Assembly: GCF_003315175.1 (NCBI RefSeq)
Contig: NZ_QNRQ01000003.1
Span: forward strand, 186,001 to 250,000
Length of the DNA stretch: 64,000 nt
From: Eoetvoesiella caeni
Lineage (GTDB): Bacteria > Pseudomonadota > Gammaproteobacteria > Burkholderiales > Burkholderiaceae_B
Direction of reading: 5' to 3'
Each line of letters opens with the position of its first letter. The first letter of the stretch is position 1. A program made the position numbers and the translations under genes. Below, piece by piece: positions 37,395-47,557 of the stretch. The notes beneath the pieces were generated by a model that was not told the DNA's origin, searched no databases, and worked only from the letters and a program-made list of their open reading frames with translations.

Positions 37395-38955
37395 AGCTTG
37401 AACCGTCCTGCGCCTGGCTCCCGCCCTCTGTGGAGGACTTGAGCGCCGCGGGCTTGGCTCGTTCGAGAACCGCCGCGAAAAAACCATCTGTTCCATGACG
37501 GTCCGGACGCATGGCCAGCCAAGGCCCCTCAAGTGTCAGATTTTCGCAACGATCTTGCACGATCTTGCTCGCATCCAGCAGAGTAAATTCAGGATTTTCC
37601 GCCAAAAAGGCCTCAACCTGCCGCTCGTTCTCTTCCGGCAGCACGCTGCAGGTGGCATAGACCAGACGGCCGCCGGGCGCAACGCAACGGGAAGCCTGGC
37701 GCAGGATGCGGGCCTGAAGATCCACCAGTTCCTGCAGCGACTCGGGATGCTGGCGCCATTTCAGGTCGGGATTACGGCGCAAAGTGCCCAAGCCGCTGCA
37801 TGGCGCATCAACCAGAACGCGATGCGCCTTGCCGCGCAGGCGCTTGACTCGCTGGTCGTTGTCGTCGGCGATCACCACCGGCACGATATTGGACAAACCG
37901 CTGCGCGCAAACCTGGGCTTGGCCCGCGCCAGCCTGGCGGCCGACACGTCAAACGCATACAAACGGCCGGTGGAGCGCATCAAGGCGCCCAGCAGCAGCG
38001 TTTTGCCGCCCGCCCCGGCGCAATAGTCGATAACCATTTCGCCGCGCTTGACCCCTACCAGGGCTGCCAGGATCTGGCTGCCTTCGTCCTGCACTTCGAT
38101 CTCGCCGTTCTCGAACATGGGCCAGCGATTGACGGGTGGGCGGCCCTGAAGGCGTATGCCCCAGGGCGAATACGGCGTGGGTTCGGGATCGAATCGCAGC
38201 GCCGGTCCTGTGCGCAAGGTTGCCAACATGGCATCGCGCTCGACCTTGAGCGGGTTGACCCGGATATCCAGCGGAGCGGTCGAGTTCAAGGCGTCGACCA
38301 AGGCGTCGGCATCGTCAAGCTGCGACAGGCGCTCGTCAAGCCAATCAGGCAAGCTGGCTCGCACCGCGCGCGAAAGAGCCGCAACATTGATGCGCAGCAC
38401 ATGCTCCAGCCAGCCCTGCTCCGCTTCGTCCAGGCCTTGGTTCAACACATCTTTGCTGAATACATTGGACAAACCCAGAATGGCCAGGCGGCGCGCCGCC
38501 GGGCCCATGCCGATTTCGGCAAATTGGCGATAACGGCGCAAATTGCGCAGCACATCGAATACCGCGTCAGCCACTTCGCCGCGATCGCGCGAGCCCAGCT
38601 TGGGATGCGCCCGGAACCAATGCGACAGCACGGCGTCGGCCGGATATTCCCATTGCAGCACTTCGCCCAGCACGCTGCGCACCTGTTCGATGCGCGCCGC
38701 TGCCATCACGTAAGGCCTGTCGCGCACCGGTGCGGCCTGGCCGTCGCGAGCCGGGGGCCGGCGCGTGCCCCGGGCCGGCTCGCCGCGGCCAGTATCCCGT
38801 GGCCGATCCGAAGAGGATTCGGGGCGCCGACCGTCGGAACTTCGAGAATCCGTACCACGCGGGCCCGGACTGCGGCCTTCGCTACGGCTGCTGAAGCCGG
38901 ATGCTTTGGCGCTGGGGCGCCTGGACGGCGCGCGCCTGTTTTTTTCTGTAGTCAT
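37393..38955 (-). CDS. rsmB: 16S rRNA m5C methyltransferase of the RsmB/NOP family
   Basis: A SAM-dependent rRNA cytosine-C5 methyltransferase. The 520-residue protein has the Pro-Cys motif DAPCSGLG and the second catalytic cysteine in YATCSVLPEENERQ. SAM-binding lies around DYCAGAGGKTLLLGAL. Before the NusB-like RNA-binding domain there is an unusual ~80-residue N-terminal tail, highly rich in Arg, Ser, Pro and Gly (for example SSRSEGRSPGPRGTDSRSSD), probably disordered. It overlaps purN by 4 bases (ATGA). RsmB versus a related RsmF-like enzyme cannot be settled here. Confidence 0.87.
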   Translation of the reverse strand: MTTEKNRRAPSRRPSAKASGFSSRSEGRSPGPRGTDSRSSDGRRPESSSDRPRDTGRGEPARGTRRPPARDGQAAPVRDRPYVMAAARIEQVRSVLGEVLQWEYPADAVLSHWFRAHPKLGSRDRGEVADAVFDVLRNLRRYRQFAEIGMGPAARRLAILGLSNVFSKDVLNQGLDEAEQGWLEHVLRINVAALSRAVRASLPDWLDERLSQLDDADALVDALNSTAPLDIRVNPLKVERDAMLATLRTGPALRFDPEPTPYSPWGIRLQGRPPVNRWPMFENGEIEVQDEGSQILAALVGVKRGEMVIDYCAGAGGKTLLLGALMRSTGRLYAFDVSAARLARAKPRFARSGLSNIVPVVIADDNDQRVKRLRGKAHRVLVDAPCSGLGTLRRNPDLKWRQHPESLQELVDLQARILRQASRCVAPGGRLVYATCSVLPEENERQVEAFLAENPEFTLLDASKIVQDRCENLTLEGPWLAMRPDRHGTDGFFAAVLERAKPAALKSSTEGGSQAQDGSS

Positions 38956-39662
38956 AGCCTGTGTTCTTCCTGCGCGCCTTCCGGCGTAAATAGATAAGAG
39001 CGGGTCCTGACGCCTTGCACCTGGACGCGCTGCGTGTCATCCAGCGTCACGCGTCCTTGGGCCAGCCAGCCCGCAACGGTGGCGTAGACCCGATGCTCGA
39101 TATGCAACAAGCGTTCGGCCAGGGTCTGGGGCGTATCGCCCGCAAGCACCGGTACTATGCCCTGAGCGATTATGGGGCCCACGTCCAGCACCGGGGTAAC
39201 GAAGTGTACTGTGCAGCCATGCCACTGCACGCCGGCCTCCAGGGCCTGGCCGTGCGTGTTCAAGCCTGGAAACAAAGGCAGCAAAGACGGATGGATATTA
39301 ATGAGGCGGCCTTCAAAGCGCCTGACGAACTCGTCCGTCAAGACACGCATGAAACCCGCCAACAAAACATAATGCGGTTCGTAGGCTTCGATGGCTTGCG
39401 CCAGAGCCTGGTCGAACTCTTCGCGTGAGGCATAATCGCGATGCGGCACAAGTGTAGCCTCTATCCCTTGTTCACGCGCCCAGGCCAACCCCGGCGCGTC
39501 CGGCGAGCTGGCAATGACGGCGCACATTTGGGCCGACGCCCCTTGCGCCCGCAAGGCCCGGACTATGGCTTGCATATTAGAGCCGCGTCCCGAAATCAGC
39601 ACCACAAAGCGGCGCGCGGCAGAGTTTGCAACAAACAAAATATAATTTCCAAAGTAGGCCAA
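38952..39662 (-). CDS. purN: Phosphoribosylglycinamide formyltransferase (10-formyl-THF type)
   Basis: Adds a formyl group to GAR in purine synthesis. The protein has the PurN signatures VVLISGRGSNMQAIV, INIHPSLLPLFPG and HGCTVHFVTPVLDVGPIIAQ, carrying the Asn/His/Asp catalytic residues. The start is uncertain: the frame has no ATG before the conserved RFVVLISGRGSN. Candidates are TTG at 39662 or TTG at 39638; the latter has GGAAA upstream at good spacing. The C-terminal end overlaps the rsmB start by 4 bases. It is divergent from ribF with almost no intergenic space. Confidence 0.87.
   Translation of the reverse strand: MAYFGNYILFVANSAARRFVVLISGRGSNMQAIVRALRAQGASAQMCAVIASSPDAPGLAWAREQGIEATLVPHRDYASREEFDQALAQAIEAYEPHYVLLAGFMRVLTDEFVRRFEGRLINIHPSLLPLFPGLNTHGQALEAGVQWHGCTVHFVTPVLDVGPIIAQGIVPVLAGDTPQTLAERLLHIEHRVYATVAGWLAQGRVTLDDTQRVQVQGVRTRSYLFTPEGAQEEHRL
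39641..39646 (+). promoter_or_regulatory. ribF -10 box candidate
   Basis: A perfect TATAAT lies 34 bases before the first possible ribF start. No matching -35 is visible at 16-18 bases upstream, so support is limited to the -10 hexamer. The element lies within the purN reading frame if purN starts at 39662. Confidence 0.4.
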
Positions 39663-39679
39663 CGTAAAATTGTAAACTC

Positions 39680-40651
39680 TTGCATGTGAAACCCGCTCTA
39701 AAAATATATCGCACCCTTCCGCGCCATGACAGCGACAGCCCCAGCGCAGTCACCATCGGCAATTTCGACGGCGTCCACCGCGGGCATCAGGCTATTTTGG
39801 CGCGCGTCAGCCAAATTGCCGACGAACGCAGGCTGGCCTCCACCGTAATGACGTTCCAGCCGCATCCACGCGCCTATTTCGCCATGCGCGGCCAGCGGCC
39901 CGAACTTATCCCCACGCAAATCAGCAGCTTGCGCGACAAGGCCTGGGCCATCTCGCGCCTGAACATCGAACAGCTGATCCTGGAACGCTTCAACCAGTCC
40001 CTGTCCGACATGAGCGCCCAGGACTTCATCAAGACCTTGCTGGTGCAGGGGCTGAACACCCGCTGGCTGCTCGTGGGCGAAGACTTTCGCTTCGGGCACA
40101 AGCGCTCGGGCGATGTCGACTTGCTGCGCCAATCGGGGCGGCAATATGGATTCGAAGTCGAAACCATTACCGATGTGCTCGACGAGCACGGCTACCGCAT
40201 CTCCAGCTCTGAAGTGCGCACTGCGCTGGCTGTTGGCAATCTGGACAGGGCCGAACACCTGCTTGGCCATACCTATCGGGTCAGCGGCCACATTATCCAT
40301 GGCCAGAAGCTGGGCCGTACGCTGGGCTACCCGACACTAAACATCCGCGTGCCGCAGCTGTGCGCGGCGCGCTCGGGCGTATACATCGTCAGAGCCCACG
40401 GCATCAACGAACAACCCATCAACGGGGTGGCAAGCCTGGGAGTGCGCCCAACAGTCTCAGACCACGGCCGCATCCTGCTCGAGGTGCACCTGCTCGATTG
40501 CCACGTCGACGCTTACGGTAAACTGGCACGTATCGAGTTCCTGGAATATCTCAGGGACGAAGAAAAATTCCCCGATCTACCCACCATGATTTCCGCCATC
40601 GATAAAGATGCGCAGAACGCTCGCGAATATTTTGCCCTCCATGGACTATAG
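39680..40651 (+). CDS. ribF: Bifunctional riboflavin kinase / FAD synthetase
   Basis: Converts riboflavin to FMN and FMN to FAD. The 323-residue protein has the nucleotidyltransferase motif [12 protein letters not shown] in the N-terminal half, [10 protein letters not shown], and the C-terminal kinase motif [12 protein letters not shown]. The start is TTG at 39680 or GTG at 39686, since the nearby ATG is out of frame. It ends 11 bases inside ileS, the ribF-ileS-lspA order seen in many proteobacteria. Confidence 0.94.
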   Translation: MHVKPALKIYRTLPRHDSDSPSAVTIGNFDGVHRGHQAILARVSQIADERRLASTVMTFQPHPRAYFAMRGQRPELIPTQISSLRDKAWAISRLNIEQLILERFNQSLSDMSAQDFIKTLLVQGLNTRWLLVGEDFRFGHKRSGDVDLLRQSGRQYGFEVETITDVLDEHGYRISSSEVRTALAVGNLDRAEHLLGHTYRVSGHIIHGQKLGRTLGYPTLNIRVPQLCAARSGVYIVRAHGINEQPINGVASLGVRPTVSDHGRILLEVHLLDCHVDAYGKLARIEFLEYLRDEEKFPDLPTMISAIDKDAQNAREYFALHGL

Positions 40652-43478
40652 AAACACACTGAATTTGCCCGAATCTCCCTTCCCGATGCGCGGCAATCTT
40701 GCCAAGCGCGAACCGGGCTGGGTTGCCGAATGGGAAGAAAACAAAGTCTATGCGGCTATTCGCGCCGCCAGCAAGGGACGCCCCAAGTTCGTCCTGCATG
40801 ACGGCCCCCCGTATGCCAACGGCGATATCCACATCGGCCATGCCGTCAATAAAATCCTCAAGGACATTATTGTCAAGAGCCGCTCCATGGCGGGCTACGA
40901 CGCCCACTACGTGCCCGGCTGGGATTGCCATGGCATGCCGATCGAAATCCAGATCGAAAAAAAATACGGCAAGCACCTGCCCGTCGCCGAAGTCCAGGCC
41001 AAGGCGCGCGCTTATGCCCAAGAACAAATCGAGCGCCAGCGCCAGGACTTCAAGCGCCTGGGCGTACTGGCCGACTGGGACCGTCCTTACCTGACCATGA
41101 ACCACAGCAACGAAGCCGACGAGCTTCGCGTGCTGGCTCGCATCATGGAAAAAGGCTATGTGTTCCGCGGCCTCAAGCCTGTCAACTGGTGCTTCGACTG
41201 CGGCTCGGCCCTGGCCGAGGCCGAGGTCGAATACGCCGACCGTAAAGACCCCGCAGTCTTCGTCGCCTTCCAGTTCGGCGACAAGACCAAGCTTGCGCAT
41301 GCATTCGGCCTGACCGAGGTCGAGGACGGCGCCGCCGTCATCTGGACCACCACCCCATGGACTCTGCCCGCCAACCAGGCGCTTAACGTCCATCCCGAAC
41401 TGAACTACTCGCTGGTCAGGCTGACCCAGCCGCGCGCCACCGGCCCGCTGCTGCTGCTCGCCACCGACCTGGTCGCATCCTGCCTGGAGCAGTGGCAGTC
41501 CAGCGGCGAAATCATCGCCACGACCACCGGCTCGGCCCTGACCAATCTGGAATTCAAGCACCCCCTCTACGACGCCGACCCCGGCTATCAACGCATGTCG
41601 CCCATCTACCTGGGCGACTACGTCACGCTGGAAGCCGGTACCGGCGTTGTGCACTCCGCGCCGGCCTACGGCGTGGACGACTTCATTTCGTGCAAGGCCC
41701 ACGGCCTGGCCGACGACCAGATCATCAGCCCCGTCATGGGTGACGGCCATTACGTCGAAAGCCTGCCTCTGTTCGGCGGGCTTACTATCTGGAAGGCCAA
41801 CCCGGAAATCGTCAAGGCGCTGGAAAATGCCGGCAGCCTGCTCAAGCATGAATCGCTGAACCACAGCTACATGCATTGCTGGCGCCACAAAACGCCCATC
41901 ATTTATCGCGCCACCAGCCAATGGTTTGCGGGCATGGACCGCCAGCCCACCGAAGGAAAAACGCTGCGTGAAGCAGCACTGGCAGGCATCGAGCAGACCG
42001 AATTCTATCCGGCATGGGGCCGTGCGCGCCTTCATGCCATGATCGCCAACCGGCCCGACTGGACGCTTTCGCGCCAGCGGCAATGGGGCGTGCCCATGGC
42101 TTTCTTTGTGCATAAAGAGACCGGAGCATTGCATCCGCGCACCGGCGAACTGCTGGAACTCGTGGCGCAGCGCGTCGAAAAAAGCGGCATCGAGGCATGG
42201 CAGTCGCTGGACCCGCGCGAACTGCTGGGCGACGAAGCCGACCAATACGAGAAAAACCGCGACACGCTCGACGTCTGGTTCGACTCGGGCAGTACCCACG
42301 CCACCGTGCTGGGCGGCAAAAACCACACTTTCAAAGGCTCGCACGCCGACGAACTGAAATGGCCGGCCGACCTGTATCTGGAAGGCTCGGACCAGCATCG
42401 CGGCTGGTTCCATTCTTCATTGCTGACCAGCTCCATGCTATATGGCGCGCCTCCTTACAAAGCGCTGCTGACCCACGGTTTCGTGGTCGACGGCGCCGGC
42501 CGCAAAATGAGCAAATCCGTCGGCAACGTCATTGCGCCGCAAAAGGTTTCCGATTCCCTGGGCGCTGAAATCCTGCGCCTCTGGACTGCCTCCACCGACT
42601 ACTCCGGCGAACTGTCCATCTCGGACGAAATCCTCAAGCGCGTTGTCGAGGGCTACCGCCGTATCCGCAATACGCTCAAGTTCCTGCTGGGCAACGTCAG
42701 CGATTTCGACATCCGCGCCGATGCCGTGCCGCTGGACCAAATGTTCGAGATCGACCGCTACGCGCTGGCCATGGCCGAGCAGATGCAGCGCGAAACCCTG
42801 GCCAATTTCAAGCGCTACGAATTCCACCCCGCCGTGGCGCGCCTGCAAATTTTTTGCTCTGAAGACCTGGGCGCCTTCTACCTTGACGTCCTTAAAGACA
42901 GGCTATACACCGCCGGACAAAACAGTGTGGCGCGACGGTCGGCCCAGACCGCCCTGTACCACATCACGCATACGCTGCTGAAGCTGATGGCGCCGATCCT
43001 TTCTTTCACCGCCGAAGAAGCCTGGAAAGACCTGCACGGCACGGCCGATGCGCCCAGCATTTTCACCGAACTGTTCCACGCCCTGCCCGACCAGGTCGAT
43101 GCCGGCGTGCTTGCCGAAAAATGGCAGCGCCTGCGCGAAATCCGCGCCGACGTCATGCGCAAGATCGAAGACGTGCGCGGCACCGGCGAAATCGGCTCGT
43201 CGTTGGCCGCCGAGCTGGACATCCATGCCGGCGAAGACGACTACAACCTGCTGGCCTCGCTTGAAGACGATTTGCGCTTTGTCTTTATTGTGTCGCGCGC
43301 AACGGTGCACCGGCAGCCCGAAGGCCTGCGCATCCAGGTCGCCCCCTGCGCCGCGCAGAAATGCGAACGCTGCTGGCACCACCGCAACGATGTCGGCAGC
43401 AACCCCGACCATCCGACCATTTGCGGGCGCTGCGCCAGCAATTTGTTCGGCAAGGGCGAACTACGCCAATATGCCTGA
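40641..43478 (+). CDS. ileS: Isoleucyl-tRNA synthetase
   Basis: Class I enzyme that charges tRNA-Ile and edits mischarged valine. The 945-residue protein has HIGH at 64-67 ([11 protein letters not shown]), KMSKS in [11 protein letters not shown], the CP1 editing insertion with [12 protein letters not shown], and a C-terminal zinc finger (CERCWHH...CGRC). The start at 40641 ([18 protein letters not shown]) is typical; an upstream in-frame ATG lies inside ribF. It overlaps lspA by 8 bases. Confidence 0.97.
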   Translation: MDYRNTLNLPESPFPMRGNLAKREPGWVAEWEENKVYAAIRAASKGRPKFVLHDGPPYANGDIHIGHAVNKILKDIIVKSRSMAGYDAHYVPGWDCHGMPIEIQIEKKYGKHLPVAEVQAKARAYAQEQIERQRQDFKRLGVLADWDRPYLTMNHSNEADELRVLARIMEKGYVFRGLKPVNWCFDCGSALAEAEVEYADRKDPAVFVAFQFGDKTKLAHAFGLTEVEDGAAVIWTTTPWTLPANQALNVHPELNYSLVRLTQPRATGPLLLLATDLVASCLEQWQSSGEIIATTTGSALTNLEFKHPLYDADPGYQRMSPIYLGDYVTLEAGTGVVHSAPAYGVDDFISCKAHGLADDQIISPVMGDGHYVESLPLFGGLTIWKANPEIVKALENAGSLLKHESLNHSYMHCWRHKTPIIYRATSQWFAGMDRQPTEGKTLREAALAGIEQTEFYPAWGRARLHAMIANRPDWTLSRQRQWGVPMAFFVHKETGALHPRTGELLELVAQRVEKSGIEAWQSLDPRELLGDEADQYEKNRDTLDVWFDSGSTHATVLGGKNHTFKGSHADELKWPADLYLEGSDQHRGWFHSSLLTSSMLYGAPPYKALLTHGFVVDGAGRKMSKSVGNVIAPQKVSDSLGAEILRLWTASTDYSGELSISDEILKRVVEGYRRIRNTLKFLLGNVSDFDIRADAVPLDQMFEIDRYALAMAEQMQRETLANFKRYEFHPAVARLQIFCSEDLGAFYLDVLKDRLYTAGQNSVARRSAQTALYHITHTLLKLMAPILSFTAEEAWKDLHGTADAPSIFTELFHALPDQVDAGVLAEKWQRLREIRADVMRKIEDVRGTGEIGSSLAAELDIHAGEDDYNLLASLEDDLRFVFIVSRATVHRQPEGLRIQVAPCAAQKCERCWHHRNDVGSNPDHPTICGRCASNLFGKGELRQYA

Positions 43479-44007
43479 TAACAAACCTCAAAGCACTGCT
43501 CGCACCCGCAAGCCCGGCCACTTCACGTACTGGCTGCTGGGCGCACTGGCCATTGTCGTGGCCGACCAACTCACCAAAGGCTATTTCGATGGCAGCCTGA
43601 AATACGGAGAGCGCTGGAATATCCTGCCCTTCTTCGACTTTACGTTGTTGTACAACCCGGGGGCTGCATTCAGCTTTCTGGCCGACGGCCAAGGCTGGCA
43701 GCGGTGGCTGTTTACCATTATTGCCCTGGGCGCCATCGGGCTTATTCTTAACCTGTTGTACCGCCATCCCCGCCAATTGCTGTTTTGCACTTCGCTTACC
43801 GCCATCCTGGGCGGCGCGGTCGGCAATCTGGTCGACCGCATGCAACATGGTCACGTTATTGATTTTTTGCTGTTTTATTGGGATAGTTGGTATTTTCCGG
43901 CTTTTAATATTGCGGATATCGGTATCAGCGTGGGCGCGGCACTGCTTATCCTGGACGAAATCCGGCGCATGCGGCGCGAACGCCGCAAGGCCGCACGCCA
44001 CGCCTAG
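43471..44007 (+). CDS. lspA: Lipoprotein signal peptidase (signal peptidase II)
   Basis: Inner-membrane aspartic protease that removes signal peptides from prolipoproteins. The 178-residue protein has four hydrophobic segments and the catalytic aspartates Asp122 (GNLVDRM) and Asp149 (FNIADIGIS). It starts within the end of ileS, as in the conserved ribF-ileS-lspA operon. Confidence 0.95.
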   Translation: MPDNKPQSTARTRKPGHFTYWLLGALAIVVADQLTKGYFDGSLKYGERWNILPFFDFTLLYNPGAAFSFLADGQGWQRWLFTIIALGAIGLILNLLYRHPRQLLFCTSLTAILGGAVGNLVDRMQHGHVIDFLLFYWDSWYFPAFNIADIGISVGAALLILDEIRRMRRERRKAARHA

Positions 44008-44054
44008 CGCCCCACTCAGGCCGCAACAAGCCTAAGCCATTTTCAAGGCCCTCT

Positions 44055-45281
44055 ATGCCCGATCTTGACAACAAACGATACGTTATTGGAATGACCGGCG
44101 GCATTGCCTGCTACAAAATAGCGGAGCTCGTGCGGCGCATGCTCGACCATGGCGCCATCGTCGACGTCGTCATGACCGAGGCAGCCACCCACTTCATTAC
44201 GCCCACGACCATGCAGGCCCTGTCGGGCCGGCCCGTGTACCTGGACCCCTGGGACACGCGCGTGCCCAACTCCATGGCCCACATCAACCTGACGCGCGGC
44301 GCGGAAGCCATAGTCGTTGCGCCGGCCAGCACCGACTTCATCGCCAAGCTGGCCCACGGGCTGGCCGACGATCTGCTTTCCACCTTGTGCGTAGCCAAGG
44401 GCGGATGCCCTTTGCTGGTGGCGCCGGCCATGAATCGCGAAATGTGGATGCATCCGGCTACCCAGCGCAATGTCGCCCAGATCAAGGCCGACGGGGCCAC
44501 AATACTGGGGCCGGGCGTCGGCGACCAGGCTTGCGGCGAAATAGGCAGCGGCCGCATGCTCGAGCCTCACGAACTGCTGGCCGAGATCATCGGCTTTGCC
44601 CAACCCAAGGTCCTTGCCGGTAAAACGGCGCTCGTCAGCGCCGGCCCGACCTCCGAGCCCATCGACCCGGTACGCGTCATCACCAACCGCTCTTCCGGCA
44701 AAACCGGCTACGCCATTGCACGGGCGCTGCGCGAGGCAGGCGCCCAGGTTGTCCTGGTGTCAGGCCCGACAGCGCTTGAAACACCATACGGCGTCACGCG
44801 CATCAACGTTGAAAGCGCCAGGGAAATGCACGGCGCCATCATGCAACAAGCGGCCACCGCCGATATCTTTGTCTCGGTTGCCGCCGTAGCCGACTGGCAT
44901 ATCGCCAACGCCAGCAGCAACAAGCTCAAGAAAAACGCCGTGGGCGAACCACCCGAATTACAGTTTGCGCAAAACCCCGACATATTGGCCGAAGTCGCCC
45001 AGCTTGCGTCGGGCCCCTGGTGCGTGGGCTTCGCCGCCGAAACCGAAAACCTGCACGAGCATGCCGAAGCCAAGCGCAGGCGCAAAGGCGTTCCCTTGCT
45101 GGTGGGCAACCTTGCCCAACACTCCATGAACGCCGACGACACCACTTTTATTCTTTTCGACGACGACGGCGCGCACCCCTTGCCCGCATTACCCAAGCTG
45201 CAGGCCGCGCGCCAACTGGTACAGGCCATTGCAACGCGCTTGCCGCGCAAGCCTATACCCGGCCGCGACGCGCCAGCCTGA
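44055..45281 (+). CDS. coaBC: Bifunctional CoaBC (PPC decarboxylase / PPC synthetase)
   Basis: Makes 4'-phosphopantetheine from 4'-phosphopantothenate in coenzyme A synthesis. The 408-residue protein has the flavoprotein CoaC half (TGGIACYKIAELVR, APAMNREMW, GSGRM) and the CoaB half (SAGPTSEPIDPVRVITNRSSG and the KLKK nucleotide site). It sits between lspA and dut, a common betaproteobacterial arrangement. Confidence 0.95.
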   Translation: MPDLDNKRYVIGMTGGIACYKIAELVRRMLDHGAIVDVVMTEAATHFITPTTMQALSGRPVYLDPWDTRVPNSMAHINLTRGAEAIVVAPASTDFIAKLAHGLADDLLSTLCVAKGGCPLLVAPAMNREMWMHPATQRNVAQIKADGATILGPGVGDQACGEIGSGRMLEPHELLAEIIGFAQPKVLAGKTALVSAGPTSEPIDPVRVITNRSSGKTGYAIARALREAGAQVVLVSGPTALETPYGVTRINVESAREMHGAIMQQAATADIFVSVAAVADWHIANASSNKLKKNAVGEPPELQFAQNPDILAEVAQLASGPWCVGFAAETENLHEHAEAKRRRKGVPLLVGNLAQHSMNADDTTFILFDDDGAHPLPALPKLQAARQLVQAIATRLPRKPIPGRDAPA

Positions 45282-45344
45282 AGCCACCCCATTTCAGGCC
45301 GCATCGGGCCTGTTCTTCTCAAACTGACTGAATTTAATTTCACC

Positions 45345-45794
45345 GTGAAAAAAATTGCCCTGAAGATCCTCGATCCCCGCATGAACGACTGCCTGCCCGC
45401 CTATGCCACAGGAGGCTCGGCAGGGCTCGATTTACGCGCTTGCCTGGACGCAGCCATTACCCTTGCGCCAGGCGCCACCACGCTAGTGCCAACCGGCTTG
45501 TCGATACATATTGCCGACCCGGGCTACGCGGCGATGATACTGCCCCGCTCGGGGCTGGGCCATAAACACGGTATCGTATTGGGTAATCTGGTTGGGCTGA
45601 TCGACTCCGATTATCAAGGGCCGCTGATGGTGTCGGTCTGGAACCGGGGGCAGGCCGAATTCTTGCTGCAGCCCATGGAACGCCTGGCCCAACTGGTAGT
45701 CGTACCCATACAGCAAGTCGAATTCGATATTGTCGAGGACTTCGAAAACAGCGCACGCGGCGCCGGAGGATTCGGCAGCACAGGCAGGGCCTAG
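45345..45794 (+). CDS. dut: dUTP pyrophosphatase
   Basis: Hydrolyses dUTP to dUMP, preventing uracil incorporation into DNA. The 149-residue trimeric-type enzyme shows [32 protein letters not shown] and the C-terminal [11 protein letters not shown]. It starts at a GTG (45345). A hairpin GCCGGCGG/CCGCCGGC (45804-45829) follows without a clear T-run. Confidence 0.96.
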   Translation: MKKIALKILDPRMNDCLPAYATGGSAGLDLRACLDAAITLAPGATTLVPTGLSIHIADPGYAAMILPRSGLGHKHGIVLGNLVGLIDSDYQGPLMVSVWNRGQAEFLLQPMERLAQLVVVPIQQVEFDIVEDFENSARGAGGFGSTGRA

Positions 45795-45860
45795 TCGGGC
45801 AAGGCCGGCGGCTTTTGCGCACCGCCGGCTCTATGATGTAGCCCATTGAGTCCAGGACGC

Positions 45861-46976
45861 ATGGGAGGCACGACCATTCTTTTCGCACAGGTGCATCAAG
45901 CGGCAAGGCAAGAGCGGCTACTGGCTGTTGCCATATTGGCCGGCGTGCTGGCATATTCGTTCGAACATGCTTTGCTCGGTGCCGGCCGCGCCGCCGCGCT
46001 CGCCGTCGCGGCAGCGCTTGTCCTGGCCATCGTTGGCGCTTCTTTGCGAGTCGCCCACCATGCCGAAGTGCTGGCTGAAAAAGTCGGCGACCCCTATGGG
46101 ACCATGATTCTGACCTTGTCGGCCGTGCTGGTCGAGGTCGTGGTCCTGGCCATTATGATGAGCCATGAATCATCGCCTACTCTGGTACGCGACACCATTT
46201 ATGCGGCCGTCATGCTGGACATCAACGGCATTTTGGGTCTGGCTGCGCTGATGGGGGGGCTGAAACACGGCGAACAAGACTACAACGATGACTCCGGCAA
46301 AACCTATGGGGTCATGATACTGACCGCCATGGGAATATCCATGATCGTGCCCGAGTTCATTCCGTCGTCCGACCGGCATATTTATTCGGCATTTACCATT
46401 GCGGCCATGCTGCTGCTCTACGGCTTGTTCCTGCGCATGCAGGTCGGCGCTCATAGCTACTTCTTCAGTTATAACTATCCCCAAAAGCGCAATCGGCCCC
46501 CGGAAGATCTGCAGCACCCCGCCTCCCTGAAGGCTTCCATCCTGCTTCTGGTATTGGGAATCGTGGTTATCGGGGCACTTGCCGAAGTGATGTCCAAGTC
46601 GCTGAACATCGGCCTGGCGGGCTTGGGCGCGCCGCCCATAATCGTCGGCCTGCTGGTGGCCGCCATTTCGGCGTGCCCCGAGATCCTTACCGCTCTGCGC
46701 GCCGCTCTTTCCAACCGGATGCAATCGGTGGTCAATATCGCCATGGGCGCCTCCCTCTCGACGGTAATCCTTACCGTGCCGGTAATGGAAGCGCTGGCCT
46801 TGTTCACCGGCACGCCGCTTCAGATGGCCATGACTCCGGTGCAGACGATGATGGTAGCCATAACCCTGGTCGCCGCCGCCATCAATCTTAACGACGGCCA
46901 CAGCAACGCCATCGAAGGCATGACTCATTTTGTGCTTTTCGCCACATTCCTGATGCTTGCCTTTCTTGGCCTCTAG
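45861..46976 (+). CDS. Ca2+/H+ (cation/proton) antiporter, ChaA family
   Basis: An inner-membrane exchanger of the CaCA superfamily, with sodium/calcium or potassium export as the usual role. The 371-residue protein is almost entirely hydrophobic, with the duplicated alpha-repeat motifs LSAVLVEVVVLAIMM and ISACPEILTALRAALSNR, each with an acidic residue in the membrane. The ATG at 45861 is preceded by AGGA; a TTG at 45846 is less likely. It converges on the next gene with only 17 bp between them. Confidence 0.88.
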   Translation: MGGTTILFAQVHQAARQERLLAVAILAGVLAYSFEHALLGAGRAAALAVAAALVLAIVGASLRVAHHAEVLAEKVGDPYGTMILTLSAVLVEVVVLAIMMSHESSPTLVRDTIYAAVMLDINGILGLAALMGGLKHGEQDYNDDSGKTYGVMILTAMGISMIVPEFIPSSDRHIYSAFTIAAMLLLYGLFLRMQVGAHSYFFSYNYPQKRNRPPEDLQHPASLKASILLLVLGIVVIGALAEVMSKSLNIGLAGLGAPPIIVGLLVAAISACPEILTALRAALSNRMQSVVNIAMGASLSTVILTVPVMEALALFTGTPLQMAMTPVQTMMVAITLVAAAINLNDGHSNAIEGMTHFVLFATFLMLAFLGL

Positions 46977-46993
46977 ACGCTCTCTTAACGGAA

Positions 46994-47440
46994 CTACGGC
47001 AGGGGCCTGCCCTTTCGCTTGAATTGTTCCCCCAGCCGCTCCAGGTCTTCAGGAGTCAGGCTTTCAATGTCGATCATGTCATCGCGGGCGCCTTTCATTG
47101 CGTGCAGCAGTTCATCCAGCTTCAGGTGCACGGCCTGGCAATCCTTGTTCTGGCTTTGCTGGATAAGAAAGACCATCATGAAGGTCACGATGGTCGTGCC
47201 CGTATTGATGACCAATTGCCATGTTTCCGAAAAGTGAAATATTGGTCCGGTAATAGCCCAGACCAGCACCAAGGCAAAGGCCAATGTGAACGCCACCGGC
47301 GATCCGGCCCATTTTGTAACGCGCGAAGCGAACTCATCAAAGAGCCTCATGACCCCATGCCTGGCGCTGCCTCGCCCCCTCGTATCGGCCTGCGGAATGC
47401 TCGCCGCGGCGGCCCGAGACTTGCCGTGTTCGTCGGTCAT
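46994..47440 (-). CDS. Small two-helix membrane protein, low-affinity iron permease family
   Basis: A 148-residue protein with two central membrane helices (AFTLAFALVLVWAITGPIF and LVINTGTTIVTFMMVFLIQQSQNKD). The segment QLVINTGTTIVTFMMVFLIQQSQNKD followed by a helical DELLHA region matches the family named after yeast low-affinity iron permeases. In bacteria the transport role is unproven and the name may mislead. The first ~30 residues are polar and disordered. It is convergent with the antiporter gene. Confidence 0.7.
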   Translation of the reverse strand: MTDEHGKSRAAAASIPQADTRGRGSARHGVMRLFDEFASRVTKWAGSPVAFTLAFALVLVWAITGPIFHFSETWQLVINTGTTIVTFMMVFLIQQSQNKDCQAVHLKLDELLHAMKGARDDMIDIESLTPEDLERLGEQFKRKGRPLP

Positions 47441-47557
47441 TGGAGTGTCCCGTTTATTCGTTTCAGCCCGTACTCCAGCAATTCACATGCCCGCGCCTGC
47501 GCCCCGCTCTTACACCGAACGATTCAAGAACGATTCATTCAATAGAGGCAATGACTC

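Noticed and set aside
40551-42413. Long minus-strand open frame opposite ileS
   Set aside because: Antisense shadow of ileS with no recognisable domain or ribosome-binding site.
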